In this document: positions 47,501-56,463 of the stretch, piece after piece
How positions within the stretch are numbered: position 1 is the first letter of the stretch
Layout: every line of letters starts with the position of its first letter
Source of the DNA: Clostridium sp. CAG:411
Lineage (GTDB): Bacteria > Bacillota > Clostridia > Lachnospirales > Lachnospiraceae
Direction: 5' to 3'
Assembly: GCA_000437275.1 (NCBI GenBank)
Contig: FR899730.1
Location: forward strand, 45,837-109,836
Length of the DNA stretch: 64,000 bases
Made by a program: the position numbers and the translations under genes
Notes under the pieces: model-generated
The model's input: only the letters and a program-made list of their open reading frames with translations
The model's database searches: none
Told to the model about the DNA's origin: nothing

Positions 47501-49738
47501 GTTGTATTAAATGATGGAAATCCAGTGACAGAGACTTCCTTCGAAATAGGAAATTTAGCTTCTAATACAGATTACACCTTTTCTGTCAGAGCATATAATG
47601 CAGGATGGGAAACAGGAGAGCGCGTTGTTTATGAAAGTCAGGATAAAAAAGTATCTGTAAAGACCTTAGCATATACACCGGTTACGAAAATATGGAGCAG
47701 TCATGAAAATGTAGGAATCCCGTTAAATACTACAGTTACTTTAACTTGCACATATAGCCCGAACACTGCAAATTATAATAATTTAAAAGCGTCTTTTGCG
47801 ATAAAGAATAAGGCGATTGCATCTATTGAAGAAATAAAGGAAGTAGAAAAAGGAAAGTATTCCGTTACGATAAAAGGGCTTGCTTACGGAACTACTGTGT
47901 TGACATTTGCAATCAATGATGCATGGGGATTAAAGAAAGAAATTCCAATCGGAGTGTTGGCAAAGCAGTCACTTCCAGAGGAGTATATCACGGTGACGGG
48001 TTCCGCAATAAAAGCGACCATTCATTTTAAAGGATTTGATAATGAAAAGGATTTGCTACAGGAAAAGGCGATTACCGGGTATATGATTCGAAGAACAGAA
48101 TCCATTGAATTTACAGATGTAAAATATATACCAGCGGATGGTTCAAACGAATATCTCTGGGAGGATACGGACGTCATGCAGGGAAAAAAATATTCGTATA
48201 CGGTGACTCCTTGCTTGAAAGCGGAGGATGCGTATTTCCTTGGATATGGAAATGGATACCATGGCGTTACCATTCCACAGTCTGTAGAGGCAGAAAAACT
48301 TTCCATGGAGAAAGAAATTTATGTAATACCTTTAGGAGAGAAAAAGAAAATTCATGCGAAAATAGAACCAGCAGAGGCAATGATTGATAGTTTAAATTGG
48401 CGTTCCGAGAATGAAGGAGTTGCTACTGTTATACAGTTGCAGAAGGAACAGGCGGTTTCGGGAACTGATTATGCTACAGTAACAGGTTGTATTACTGGTG
48501 TAACAAAAATATATGCAGAATTAAAAGAAAACTCTAAATTACAGACAGCAGCTACGGTAATCATTACACCTGGAAAGGTAAAAAATGTGAAAAAGGCATC
48601 AGATACGGATTCGGTAAGTTTGCTTTGGAATGCGGTAGATAATGCAGATGGGTATTATGTATATCGTTGGAACAAGTCAGCACGTTCCTGGGAGTTAGTT
48701 GGTGATGTGCAAGAAAATAGTTTTACGGATAAAAAGCTGGAAAGTAGCAAGATGTATCAATATAAGGTTTCGGCCTATTATCAATACAATGCCAGTAAGT
48801 ATGAAGGAACGGTAAGTGAAGAGGTGATTGCAACTACAGAAGCCTTATTGGCAGACGATTTTAAGGTAAAAGCAACTGGTTATGAAGGTGTATATGATGG
48901 TAAGCTACATCATGCAGTACAAGTTACTGGTACAAAGGAAGGAGATAGTATAAGCTATAGCGAAGATGGAAAAGTTTGGGATCGTTATGTGCCAACAGTT
49001 AAAAATGTATTGGATAGTAAGGTAATTTATGTATCTATTACAAGAGACGAAAAAAGCTATTATATGAGTGTTATATGTAGGGTATCTCCGAAATCTATGA
49101 AGGATGCACAGTTTCGACTAGAACATACACAATATAATTGGGACGGAAAAGAACATCGTCCAAAAGTGGTGATGGATGAAAATATTGCTCCAGAAGAGTA
49201 CCAGGTGACGTATCAGGGCGAATGTAAGAATGTTGGAAAAGGAATCGTCATTGTACAAGGAAAGGAAAATTATAAAGACAGTTGTATCTTAAATTACCAA
49301 ATTAAACTGATTCAGGGAAAGACATACATACATTCTGGATATAAGTATAAGATTACAAGTAAAACTACTGTTAGGATGATGGGGGCGACAAACACACGTA
49401 AGACTACCATTCTAGTTCCTAATGTGGTTAATTTAGGTGGCACAAAGTTAAAAGTAACAGAAATTGGTGCAGCCGCCTTCAAAAAATATAAAAAACTTAC
49501 TTCTATTAAAATAGGAAGTAATGTAACAAAGATTGGTGCACAGGCCTTTGCTGGAGATACGAAATTAAAGAAATGTGTATTCCTAAATGCTACCATTAAA
49601 ACAGTAGGAAAAAATGCATGGAAGGGAATTAGCAAGAATGCCAGTTTCTTTGTACCAAAAAAGGGAATAAAATGTTATCAAAAGAAATTAACGAAAAAGA
49701 CTGGCTTTACAAAAAAAATGAAGATTAAAAGAAATTAG
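44501..49738 (+). CDS. Giant secreted beta-helix / BIG2 / FN3 / LRR surface protein
   Basis: A 1745-residue exported protein with a GTG start behind AAGGAGAG. Order: signal peptide (ending VIHA-AV), an N-terminal region (GYYADGDNGAACYLI), a pectate-lyase-like beta-helix (about 147-677) clearly related to the 39217 protein, BIG2-like Ig domains (about 800-957, VATVDQNGTITAISEGNATV), FN3 (about 960-1057), another Ig/FN3 set (about 1190-1450), MBG-like repeats, and an LRR_5-like segment (about 1647-1713, IGAAAFKKYKKLTSIKIG). There is no LPXTG; the Lys-rich end may bind anionic polymers. It probably acts on or holds the surface polysaccharide. Confidence 0.87.
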   Translation: MRQLIERIKICYILGVCVATVLLSGKVIHAAVNQQNTGTEKVAVDKTVSIADTQEYKNMDYSFMKTFQYGSVVKASKEFDTVEDMKKASIKKGSYVRTKGYYADGDNGAACYLIAEKQETGGIKLENGLYANIQPDTYTDNNGEKWVVGNVLQYGAKADGKQEDEVAINNAIKSIGTFTNEKDSTGYECERGLIYMPAGEYKCANTIRLGYSNVNLVGDGADTVLFTDNDYRDKEGYAEFFFEVWGANHTFIANFQIEAREVDLYHYMRQFVVLYSEQVYLYQVNLLIPQSTYSSYYFEDKQYSNFCCYTGNKFVTVDGCKMEQMSGTYRGANVGVLDIWSGGEENITIMNCDFYGNARDEQFGFFSKDDENASVKHINFINNTIHSVQLKYPDIIGTRTMCFSVAYADSKNVENIRIAGNHFICETDSKFMTFGTVKNCVVENNIIEVKCTYQTWSMVFDSSNENAEDILIQKNQFFLTSDYGIGKGNLTGGNLTLKENRIFSDVELAFGILGPEIHGNEIIFLKNMSKLASNANCTDNKIYLYKGLGNIGTNKRQIVNYGGDNTASYNFSGNEIYDYERVDKLVVFQSLIMLDGDLKTLNVTNNKYYMPNSRFLSSEYSESIPYKDTKGTYYKNSIFRKKSGSYGKINVLNNTFQMVELEKSDSTFTYSGNQCLAPEADLTEQLCSTVKILKDGEEVTNITATEDSVDLSAETFVVVKQDSDGNVIEEKKVSGKKIRWYTSVEKIATVSTSGKVTRKLYGDVAVYAVPLDGSGVYGKCVLHFARQKADSIAFAQKKIELQSGLKYYMEYTVLPKGATQELIWTTSDKKVATVDQNGTITAISEGNATVEGTSVENPELKARINVKVSKVTVKKISLNETVLDVDYSKIGTTKRLKVSKYIPENATNQGIKQWKSSDEEVAKVDQNGVVTFVGGGKATISAYSMDMSCAGTCKIYVHLPAVSNLKVKEYTDDRVVLNWDETKKADGYYVYQWKQSTAEWVVLNDGNPVTETSFEIGNLASNTDYTFSVRAYNAGWETGERVVYESQDKKVSVKTLAYTPVTKIWSSHENVGIPLNTTVTLTCTYSPNTANYNNLKASFAIKNKAIASIEEIKEVEKGKYSVTIKGLAYGTTVLTFAINDAWGLKKEIPIGVLAKQSLPEEYITVTGSAIKATIHFKGFDNEKDLLQEKAITGYMIRRTESIEFTDVKYIPADGSNEYLWEDTDVMQGKKYSYTVTPCLKAEDAYFLGYGNGYHGVTIPQSVEAEKLSMEKEIYVIPLGEKKKIHAKIEPAEAMIDSLNWRSENEGVATVIQLQKEQAVSGTDYATVTGCITGVTKIYAELKENSKLQTAATVIITPGKVKNVKKASDTDSVSLLWNAVDNADGYYVYRWNKSARSWELVGDVQENSFTDKKLESSKMYQYKVSAYYQYNASKYEGTVSEEVIATTEALLADDFKVKATGYEGVYDGKLHHAVQVTGTKEGDSISYSEDGKVWDRYVPTVKNVLDSKVIYVSITRDEKSYYMSVICRVSPKSMKDAQFRLEHTQYNWDGKEHRPKVVMDENIAPEEYQVTYQGECKNVGKGIVIVQGKENYKDSCILNYQIKLIQGKTYIHSGYKYKITSKTTVRMMGATNTRKTTILVPNVVNLGGTKLKVTEIGAAAFKKYKKLTSIKIGSNVTKIGAQAFAGDTKLKKCVFLNATIKTVGKNAWKGISKNASFFVPKKGIKCYQKKLTKKTGFTKKMKIKRN

Positions 49739-49739
49739 C

Positions 49740-49768
49740 TGTGCATTTGTGAAAAAATATGATATAAT
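49740..49768 (+). promoter_or_regulatory. Extended -10 promoter of the second GtrB-like gene
   Basis: TGA-TATAAT (49760-49768) is a strong extended -10 box; 17 bases before it TGTGCA is a weak -35. The leader to the ATG is about 57 bases. Confidence 0.6.
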
Positions 49769-49831
49769 GAGCGTTAGCGAGCTTATGCGAAATATAGTAT
49801 TACATCTAAAATAGGACTAGGAGGTCTAGAG

Positions 49832-50797
49832 ATGAGCGACATTTTATATATGGTCTTGCCATGTTATAATGAAGAAGAGGTGTTACCTGAGACATCGAGA
49901 CAATTAAGAGAAAAATACGAGGCATTGATTGCCGCAGATAAGATTAGCGATAAGAGTCGAATTGTATTTGTAAATGATGGTTCAAAAGATCGTACATGGA
50001 GTATTATTCAGGAACTTCATGAACAGAATCCAATGTTTAGTGGAGTAAATTTAAGTCGAAACCGAGGACATCAGAATGCTTTATTAGCAGGACTTATGAC
50101 TGCGAAAGAGTGTGCGGATATGGTTATTTCCATGGATGCAGATTTGCAGGATGATATTGGTGTCATTGATGACATGCTGCGAGAGTATTACAATGGAAAT
50201 GATATTGTATATGGAGCGAGAAGTAAGCGTGAGACAGATACCTTTTTCAAACGTTTTACAGCAGAAAGCTTCTACAAATTAACCAATGCCTTGGGTGGCG
50301 AAGTCGTATTTAACCATGCAGATTGTAGATTAATGAGCAAACGTGCATTAAATGGTTTAGAGCAGTACAAAGAAGTAAATTTATTCCTTCGTGGTATTGT
50401 TCCAATGATCGGATATCCATCTACGGTTGTTACTTATGAGAGAAACGAAAGATTTGCAGGAGAGAGCAAGTATCCATTGAAAAAGATGTTATCATTTGCT
50501 ATGGAAGGGATTACGTCTCTAAGCACAAAACCAATTCGTTTTGTCACAACTGGCGGAGTGGTATTCTTTATAGTTGCGTTAATTATGATGATTTATACGG
50601 TAGTGCGTTACTGTATGGGAGCTACTGTTGCAGGATGGTCTAGTATCTTGATTTCTGTTTGGTTTATAGGCGGTGTTCAGATGATTGCACTGGGTGTGAT
50701 CGGAGAATATATTGGAAAGATTTATATGGAGACAAAACAGCGTCCAAGATACATAGTTGAAAGATTTTTAAATGATCAGGAGTATCATGCAAAATAA
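49832..50797 (+). CDS. GtrB/DPM1-like polyprenyl-phosphate glycosyltransferase (copy 2)
   Basis: A 321-residue GT2 protein: MVLPCYNEEEVLPE, FVNDGSKDRT, NLSRNRGHQNALLAGL and SMDADLQDDIG, then two C-terminal membrane helices. It makes a polyprenyl-phosphate sugar for GT-C enzymes. It has its own promoter and terminator, so it may also serve other pathways. It is not closely identical to the copy at 32758. Confidence 0.92.
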   Translation: MSDILYMVLPCYNEEEVLPETSRQLREKYEALIAADKISDKSRIVFVNDGSKDRTWSIIQELHEQNPMFSGVNLSRNRGHQNALLAGLMTAKECADMVISMDADLQDDIGVIDDMLREYYNGNDIVYGARSKRETDTFFKRFTAESFYKLTNALGGEVVFNHADCRLMSKRALNGLEQYKEVNLFLRGIVPMIGYPSTVVTYERNERFAGESKYPLKKMLSFAMEGITSLSTKPIRFVTTGGVVFFIVALIMMIYTVVRYCMGATVAGWSSILISVWFIGGVQMIALGVIGEYIGKIYMETKQRPRYIVERFLNDQEYHAK

Positions 50798-50809
50798 TTA
50801 ATTGAATAT

Positions 50810-50846
50810 AAAAAAGCTTGTCGTATTGTATGCGACAAGCTTTTTT
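50810..50846. terminator. Bidirectional terminator between convergent genes
   Basis: AAAAAAGCTTGTCG (50810-50823) pairs perfectly with 50833-50846. A-run and T-run flank the stem, so it can end transcription from the GtrB-like gene and from the minus-strand beta-helix operon. Confidence 0.93.
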
Positions 50847-50883
50847 GTATGAAGGAGTTTACTGTTTACTATGGAGAGTATTT

Positions 50884-52749
50884 TTAGGAAACATTGTTTG
50901 GTCTGCATTCCTCATAGGTACATCCAACGATATGATAACTTCCAGATGTATCAATAGCACCACCACTATAATTAGAGGTACAGCGTTGAAAATGACAATC
51001 TACAATTTTTCCTCTGGCACCGTACATAAGAATACCTCCACCACTTCTTGCATGGCAATTGATGAATTGTGAATTGGTGATATTGCCTGCATGGCAGTAA
51101 ACAGCACCTTCTTGACAGTAAGAAAACACACATTCCTCTATAATAGGAAGAAAGGCATTATAAATGGCGCGACCATTTGCGGTGTTTCGGAAGATGCAAC
51201 CACTGATGTGTAGTCTGGCACGAACGGCACGAAAAATGCCGTATTGTTCCATTCCATCAAATTCACAACCAGAAAAGTGGCAGTTTTTAGGGGTTTCAAA
51301 GGAAAATAAATCTCGACCTTCCAAATTCCAACCCAATGCTTTGCTACTTTTCATAATAAGCGTTCCTTTACAAAGGAGTGTATAACGTAAATAAATAGTA
51401 GCGTTTTGAATTTCCAAAATACCAAATTCGCTTACAATTACCGGGCAATCAAATATGGTAGAATAGCGTATTAAAGTTTCTTTGGAAATAATATAATCCT
51501 TTTTACTATTGATATATTGAATGATAACATCATCCTTTGGATAGCAATGTGAGTAATCGCATTTTTCTATATTCGATCGAATCGGTCCATTATAGTAAAT
51601 TGCACTTCCAAATTCTACCGCACAACAGTTATCAAAATAGCAGTTGGAAATAACGGTATGTTTGTTTGCAAAAATAGCACCACCATTATGAGAATTACAG
51701 TTAGTGAAAGTACAGTGCTGTATTTGTGCGTTTCCATACTGAACAAAAATGGCACCGCCATTTTGAGTGGAAAAACAGTTTTTGAAGGTACAATATTGGA
51801 TATGCGAAGTATCTCCATTTATCACAAGTCCAGATATGAAACTGGTATCTTTAATGGTACAATCGGTAACGGTTACGGTGCTGTGACTTGCGGACAATAA
51901 ACCACCATTATGACTACATTGAAACGTACTGTTTTTTAACGTAATGGTCGAATGGCGGTGGCAGTAAATAAATGCATGTTGAAAAAGACTGCTGTTTACA
52001 TTTTTTGAAAATTCTAACCAACTGTTTTCTATGATTAAGGTACCACCCTGTATATCAAAATTTTGTTCCACTTTTACAATTGCATTGGAAATATGTACCG
52101 TAGTATTTTTAGGAATGACAATTGTATCATGGAAAATGCAGTTGCCGCGGAAATGATAAGTGTGATCATTTTTTATATCCTCAGGATGCACATGTTCCGT
52201 ATAAGCATAATTAAGCATATAGTAAGAAAGATCTGTCATAGTGACAGGCCAGCCACTTAGCTGCATTTTATCAAAAAGAGTAAGACAATTCTGATATTCT
52301 TTACAATATGCAGAAGAAACAAATTGAAGAATCGTGTTTCTTTCATCATTGGTAAACTCTAGTAAATCTGCAAATAAGTCCAGAGATTTTTGCTCATTCA
52401 AAGAAATATTATATTCAGACATAGAAACATTGTACAAATCCAGAAGAAAGAAAATTTTCTTTTTTCTTGTTTCCAGTGCAGCAACGATTTCATCAATTAG
52501 AACCTGAACGTCTTTGGAAAGATTCATAATTGTAATCGTATCTTTGGAGGATAAAGAAAAGCCTTTTGTAATCAGGCGCTCCAATTCAAAGTTACTAAAA
52601 GGATTGGCTTTGTTGTTTAAGCGTGTATGCATTAAAATAGCGGCTGCATACAAGGTTTTAAAACCAATCGGTTCCATATATAGAGGATGTTTTCTGGAAA
52701 TCCAGAGGTCCTTTTTTTTATTAAATTTTGTTAGAGTACCAACACGCAT
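50884..52749 (-). CDS. Beta-helix protein with helical N-domain, no signal peptide (larger paralogue)
   Basis: A 621-residue protein. Residues 1 to about 190 are helical and include SLDLFADLLEFTNDERNTILQF, reminiscent of TerB-like domains. From about 200 a right-handed parallel beta-helix runs to the end, with Cys-rich turns and NGGAIF / SGGAI motifs resembling Pmp-type repeats. No signal peptide or membrane helix is present, so it is probably cytoplasmic. It shares layout with the gene just upstream on the same strand (33-base gap, AAGGAGT site). Function is unknown. Confidence 0.75.
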   Translation of the reverse strand: MRVGTLTKFNKKKDLWISRKHPLYMEPIGFKTLYAAAILMHTRLNNKANPFSNFELERLITKGFSLSSKDTITIMNLSKDVQVLIDEIVAALETRKKKIFFLLDLYNVSMSEYNISLNEQKSLDLFADLLEFTNDERNTILQFVSSAYCKEYQNCLTLFDKMQLSGWPVTMTDLSYYMLNYAYTEHVHPEDIKNDHTYHFRGNCIFHDTIVIPKNTTVHISNAIVKVEQNFDIQGGTLIIENSWLEFSKNVNSSLFQHAFIYCHRHSTITLKNSTFQCSHNGGLLSASHSTVTVTDCTIKDTSFISGLVINGDTSHIQYCTFKNCFSTQNGGAIFVQYGNAQIQHCTFTNCNSHNGGAIFANKHTVISNCYFDNCCAVEFGSAIYYNGPIRSNIEKCDYSHCYPKDDVIIQYINSKKDYIISKETLIRYSTIFDCPVIVSEFGILEIQNATIYLRYTLLCKGTLIMKSSKALGWNLEGRDLFSFETPKNCHFSGCEFDGMEQYGIFRAVRARLHISGCIFRNTANGRAIYNAFLPIIEECVFSYCQEGAVYCHAGNITNSQFINCHARSGGGILMYGARGKIVDCHFQRCTSNYSGGAIDTSGSYHIVGCTYEECRPNNVS

Positions 52750-52782
52750 AAAGTTACTCCTTTCTTGCGTAAAGTTATTGTG

Positions 52783-54075
52783 CTATTTTGGTATATACAT
52801 TGGATTAGGATTGGTATATACATTGAACAAGTTGCTATCTGTTGGCGTACAATTTTCAAATTTACACTGAATGACACTTTGACCATATTTCAAATTTGCA
52901 AAGTAGATAGCACCACCTAAATACTTTGCGTGGCAATCCTGAAAATTGCAGTTATATATGGTTGTATTGGCTAATGAATGGGAATGAATAGCGCCCCCAT
53001 GCATATTGTGACAATTTGAAAAAGAACAGGAACCAATAAATAGCTCTTTTTTGGAAGTGTTAAGGAAGGCACCACTTTTACAATTGTCAAAGCTTGATTT
53101 ACTAATATCTGCTGAATTACCAGAAAAGTCGATTGCTGGCTTTTGAATGGTATTTTTAATATAGGAATTTCTTAATTTTAATTGTCCATTGTTTTGTTGC
53201 AAAAAAGAAGTCTGGTTATTGCAATCAATAGTGGAATGTTCAATGCGAATGTTTGGTGTATCTTCAATCGAAAGCAAATAGGGTGCATTGCATTGTTCTA
53301 CAAAGAGTTCGGAATTGCGGATGATAATTTTCCCGTTTTTAATAGAAATTTTTCCATCAATTTTAACTTTTGCGTGATCTAATACGATTGTACTGCAATT
53401 AGAAATAACCAAATTCCCGTGTATTTTCAAATTGGATTCAAACCTTTTAATAGAACCATCATCTAAGGATAAATCTTCAATTTCATTTGTTAATGAAAAG
53501 GATGGGAAAATATATTCCAAAACAGGGGTAGGAATGTCATACCCCGAGAGTTTAAAATTTTCATATAATAGAACAGCGGAATCTAATTTTGTATCATAAT
53601 AAGAAATGGTCTGTTTGTTTAGTTCATCTGTGGTTTGGTAACCAAGATTTGTAAATTCTTTTAAGAAGGAGGTCTCTGTATCTGTGAGGTTAAAAACCTG
53701 ACAGTATCCCTCAATAATATCATGACAATAGGTTGGTGAAATCAGACCGAAAAAAGAAAGTCGATATAGGTCCGCGATAAAGCAATATTGTTCTTGCTTG
53801 GTCGCAACGGTACGAAAGACTTCTGTTATTTTTAAGTCAAAATGATTTTTTACCTGTAGAGGTAATTTCTTTTGTTGTTCACTATCCAGATGTAAACTAT
53901 TTAATATAGAAGAAAAACAATCCAGAGTAGCTGGAAGTTGATCTTTGTAACCGTATACAAGTACCGCAAGTCCAAAGCAATAGATATACTTAAAGTTTGC
54001 AGAATTTTGCGCAAGAGGATGTGAGGGGGTGCTCATATCGTTTCTTTTTTGCGCTAAATATTCTAACATATTCAT
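52783..54075 (-). CDS. Beta-helix protein with helical N-domain, no signal peptide (smaller paralogue)
   Basis: A 430-residue protein, first gene of a two-gene minus-strand operon. The helical N-terminal half has CQVFNLTDTETSFLKEF, matching the TerB-like stretch of the larger paralogue, and LSGYDIP matches its LSGWPVT. Beta-helix rungs start near residue 215 and end with MHGGAIHSHS and LGGAIYFANL. There is no signal peptide. ATG at 54075 is set by GGGAGGC six bases upstream; a TTG start further up is unlikely. The 249-base gap before it shows no clear minus-strand promoter, only TATAAT-like AT-rich sequence. Confidence 0.75.
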   Translation of the reverse strand: MNMLEYLAQKRNDMSTPSHPLAQNSANFKYIYCFGLAVLVYGYKDQLPATLDCFSSILNSLHLDSEQQKKLPLQVKNHFDLKITEVFRTVATKQEQYCFIADLYRLSFFGLISPTYCHDIIEGYCQVFNLTDTETSFLKEFTNLGYQTTDELNKQTISYYDTKLDSAVLLYENFKLSGYDIPTPVLEYIFPSFSLTNEIEDLSLDDGSIKRFESNLKIHGNLVISNCSTIVLDHAKVKIDGKISIKNGKIIIRNSELFVEQCNAPYLLSIEDTPNIRIEHSTIDCNNQTSFLQQNNGQLKLRNSYIKNTIQKPAIDFSGNSADISKSSFDNCKSGAFLNTSKKELFIGSCSFSNCHNMHGGAIHSHSLANTTIYNCNFQDCHAKYLGGAIYFANLKYGQSVIQCKFENCTPTDSNLFNVYTNPNPMYIPK

Positions 54076-54251
54076 TTTGTTGCCTCCCAAATTATAAAAT
54101 ACACTATATGATGCCTAAAAAGGCTAATACTCATTATATTATATATCGTACCGATTTTTGATATTAGATAGTGCAAATAAAAAAATAATTCAAATGTGTA
54201 GTATTAATAATAGAAGAAAGTAAAAGAAGTCAGCATAAAAAAGGGATATGG

Positions 54252-54280
54252 TTGACAAGCTTTTGTTTATTCAGTACATT
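54252..54280 (+). promoter_or_regulatory. Promoter of the HisA-like gene
   Basis: TTGACA (54252-54257), 17 bases, TACATT (54275-54280). The leader is about 50 bases. Confidence 0.7.
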
Positions 54281-54339
54281 GTAATAAGAAATAGAATAGA
54301 AAGCTATTATATAGAAGAAAAATTTTAGGAGGACGAAAA

Positions 54340-55131
54340 ATGGAATTTAGGCCATGTATTGATATTCATAACGGAAAGGTAAAGCAAATTGTTGGAGGAA
54401 GTTTAAAAGATCAGGGAAATCAAGCAAAAGAGAATTTTGTGTCAGAGCAGGATGGAGCCTTTTATGCAAATATGTACCGAAAAGATAGATTAAAAGGTGG
54501 ACATATTATTTTATTAAATCCCGTAGGCAGTGAGTATTATGAAGCGGATGTGGAACAGGCAAAGCTTGCATTGTCCGTATATCCAGGGGGCTTGCAGGTT
54601 GGTGGTGGTATTACTGATGCCAATGCAGCTTATTTCTTGGAGCAGGGAGCTTCTCATGTTGTAGTTACCTCATTTGTATTTAAAGATGGGAAGATTAATT
54701 ATAAGAATTTAGAAAGTCTTGTAAAAGAAGTGGGAAGGGAACATCTTGTTTTAGATTTGAGTTGTAGAAAACGCATTTCAGAGCAGGGGGAGGAACAGTA
54801 TTTTGTTGTAACGGATCGATGGCAAAAGTTTACAGATATGATTCTGGAGAAAAAGGCGTTAAAAGAGTTGTCGTCGTATTGCGATGAATTCCTGATTCAT
54901 GCGGTTGATGTAGAAGGAAAAGCCAATGGAGTTGAGAAAAATCTAGTATCTATTTTGTCGAAAAGTGAGGAAAATACCATTACATATGCAGGTGGAGTGG
55001 GTTCTTTTTCTGATTTAGAGGAATTAAAACAATTGGGAAAAAATAGAATTAATGTAACAATTGGTAGTGCTTTAGACCTATTTGGCGGTACTATGGATTA
55101 TGCAAAAGTTCTAAAAAAGTGCCGTGAATAA
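54340..55131 (+). CDS. hisA: Eukaryote-type HisA isomerase (ProFAR isomerase)
   Basis: A 263-residue (beta-alpha)8-barrel protein of the eukaryotic-type HisA family known from fungi, plants and some Clostridia. It should convert ProFAR to PRFAR in histidine synthesis. The catalytic Asp8 lies in CIDIHNGKVKQIVGG and Asp139 in VLDLSCRK; phosphate-loop motifs are QVGGGI and TYAGGVGS with IGSALDLFGG. No other his gene is beside it, and it has its own promoter. AGGAGGA precedes the ATG. Confidence 0.88.
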   Translation: MEFRPCIDIHNGKVKQIVGGSLKDQGNQAKENFVSEQDGAFYANMYRKDRLKGGHIILLNPVGSEYYEADVEQAKLALSVYPGGLQVGGGITDANAAYFLEQGASHVVVTSFVFKDGKINYKNLESLVKEVGREHLVLDLSCRKRISEQGEEQYFVVTDRWQKFTDMILEKKALKELSSYCDEFLIHAVDVEGKANGVEKNLVSILSKSEENTITYAGGVGSFSDLEELKQLGKNRINVTIGSALDLFGGTMDYAKVLKKCRE

Positions 55132-55361
55132 CCAAAAATTACTGTGCAATATTTATGGTTGCAAAAAAAAACTTACAAACTTAACAAAAATGTTTCTTAG
55201 ATTTTAAGGGGTTCACATATTAGAAAAAAATTACAGAAGATTACAATGTTAAAAATGACCGAAAAATGCGAAAAAATAAATTGAAATTTGGTTAAAAATT
55301 ACACAAAAAAATTTTGCAAATAAAAAATTGTAAAAAAATGTCTCCTGAAACAGGCTTGATT

Positions 55362-55389
55362 TTGACACAAACTACCGTTATACTCTAAT
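55362..55389 (+). promoter_or_regulatory. Promoter of the SleB-like gene, in a 371-base gap
   Basis: TTGACA (55362-55367), 16 bases, TCTAAT (55384-55389). The rest of the gap 55132-55502 is A/T-rich, with no gene, no clear terminator and no recognised riboswitch. Confidence 0.65.
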
Positions 55390-55502
55390 GCGTAGTGAGC
55401 AACTGTTACTGACCAAAGGAATAAAAAGTAATTTGAAAACAGAGATGTGTGTTTTATGTTAGAGATTACATATTGCACGGAGGCAGGAAAAGGAGATTAA
55501 CT

Positions 55503-56282
55503 ATGAAACTAAATAAGATTATTACAGTCGGTTTGTTATGTGGACTTTTTTGTTTTGCAAAACAAGATATGGTCGTTGCAAATGCAGCAACTGTAGATAC
55601 AACTGTAATAAGCAACAACATGATGACACAAGAAGATGAGGCAAATCAGTTACATCAGGAAGCTGTTACAGGAACTGCGATTGATACAGTATCGCAGGGA
55701 GCAATAGCTGTAGAACCAAATGCGGTTACAAATGAAGCAATCGGAGGTTCGCAGACAGTTACTGGAGAGGCAATTTCAGATGGAAATTCTATATTGCCAG
55801 CAGCAGCTACCAAGGTTACGGAAACTACAATTACGAATAGTACAGTAAAAATGTCTGGCGTAAAAACAACAGCACGAAAGACAAAAAAGAAGTACACTGC
55901 AACAGAGTTGAAACTTATGTCTTGTATTATTTACTGTGAAGCTGGTTGTGAACCATATGCAGGAAAAAAGGCAGTGGGTATTGTAGTTATGAACAGAAAA
56001 CGTTCTAGTTCATTCCCAAACACTATCAAAGGTGTAATTTACCAGAAGCATCAATTTGGACCGGCATCAAATGGTTCATTAAAGCGCGCACTACAAAGAT
56101 ATGAGTCGGGTAAATTTAATTCCGCAACAGAAAAAGCTTGTATTAAAGCAGCTAAAGCTACACTAAATGGAGATAAAATGGTCAAGTACAATAATAGAAG
56201 TTATAACATGAAAAATTATTACTTCTTTAGTAGGAGAGTAGCGGGAGCAAGATTGACGATTAGACATCATCAGTTTAAATAA
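55503..56282 (+). CDS. Secreted SleB-like cell wall hydrolase
   Basis: A 259-residue exported protein. A signal peptide (1 to about 29, VVANA-AT) leads into a Thr/Ala/Val-rich linker with repeated VTGTAI / VTNEAI / VTGEAI units (about 50-100). The C-terminal domain (about 133-259) is of the Hydrolase_2 (SleB) type: IIYCEAGCEPYAGKKAVGIVVMNR with the catalytic Glu, and YQKHQFGP. It probably cuts peptidoglycan glycan strands in growth or sporulation. ATG 55503 has AAAGGAGA upstream; a start at 55449 would spoil the signal peptide. Confidence 0.88.
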   Translation: MKLNKIITVGLLCGLFCFAKQDMVVANAATVDTTVISNNMMTQEDEANQLHQEAVTGTAIDTVSQGAIAVEPNAVTNEAIGGSQTVTGEAISDGNSILPAAATKVTETTITNSTVKMSGVKTTARKTKKKYTATELKLMSCIIYCEAGCEPYAGKKAVGIVVMNRKRSSSFPNTIKGVIYQKHQFGPASNGSLKRALQRYESGKFNSATEKACIKAAKATLNGDKMVKYNNRSYNMKNYYFFSRRVAGARLTIRHHQFK

Positions 56283-56294
56283 GATTTAGAATAG

Positions 56295-56329
56295 AGAGTA
56301 TTGCACAAAGGTGCGATACTCTTTTTTTC
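56295..56329 (+). terminator. Terminator of the SleB-like gene
   Basis: AGAGTATTGCAC pairs with GTGCGATACTCT (one G-U) around AAAG, followed by seven T residues. Confidence 0.92.
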
Positions 56330-56345
56330 GCATATCGCAGAAAAC

Positions 56346-56374
56346 TTGAAAAACAGCAAGTTGTGTGCTATAAT
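56346..56374 (+). promoter_or_regulatory. Promoter of glnS
   Basis: TTGAAA (56346-56351), 17 bases, TATAAT (56369-56374). The leader of about 85 bases lacks T-box motifs. Confidence 0.8.
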
Positions 56375-56463
56375 AAATTATTGATTTGGTGTGAAGTATG
56401 AAATGTTAAGGATACATTTTGACTGATACCAAAGGGAATACAATGGATACTTAAGGAGGAGAC

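Noticed and set aside
56375..56463. A T-box leader for glnS
   Set aside because: The leader is too short and lacks the T-box core AGGGTGG and a terminator.
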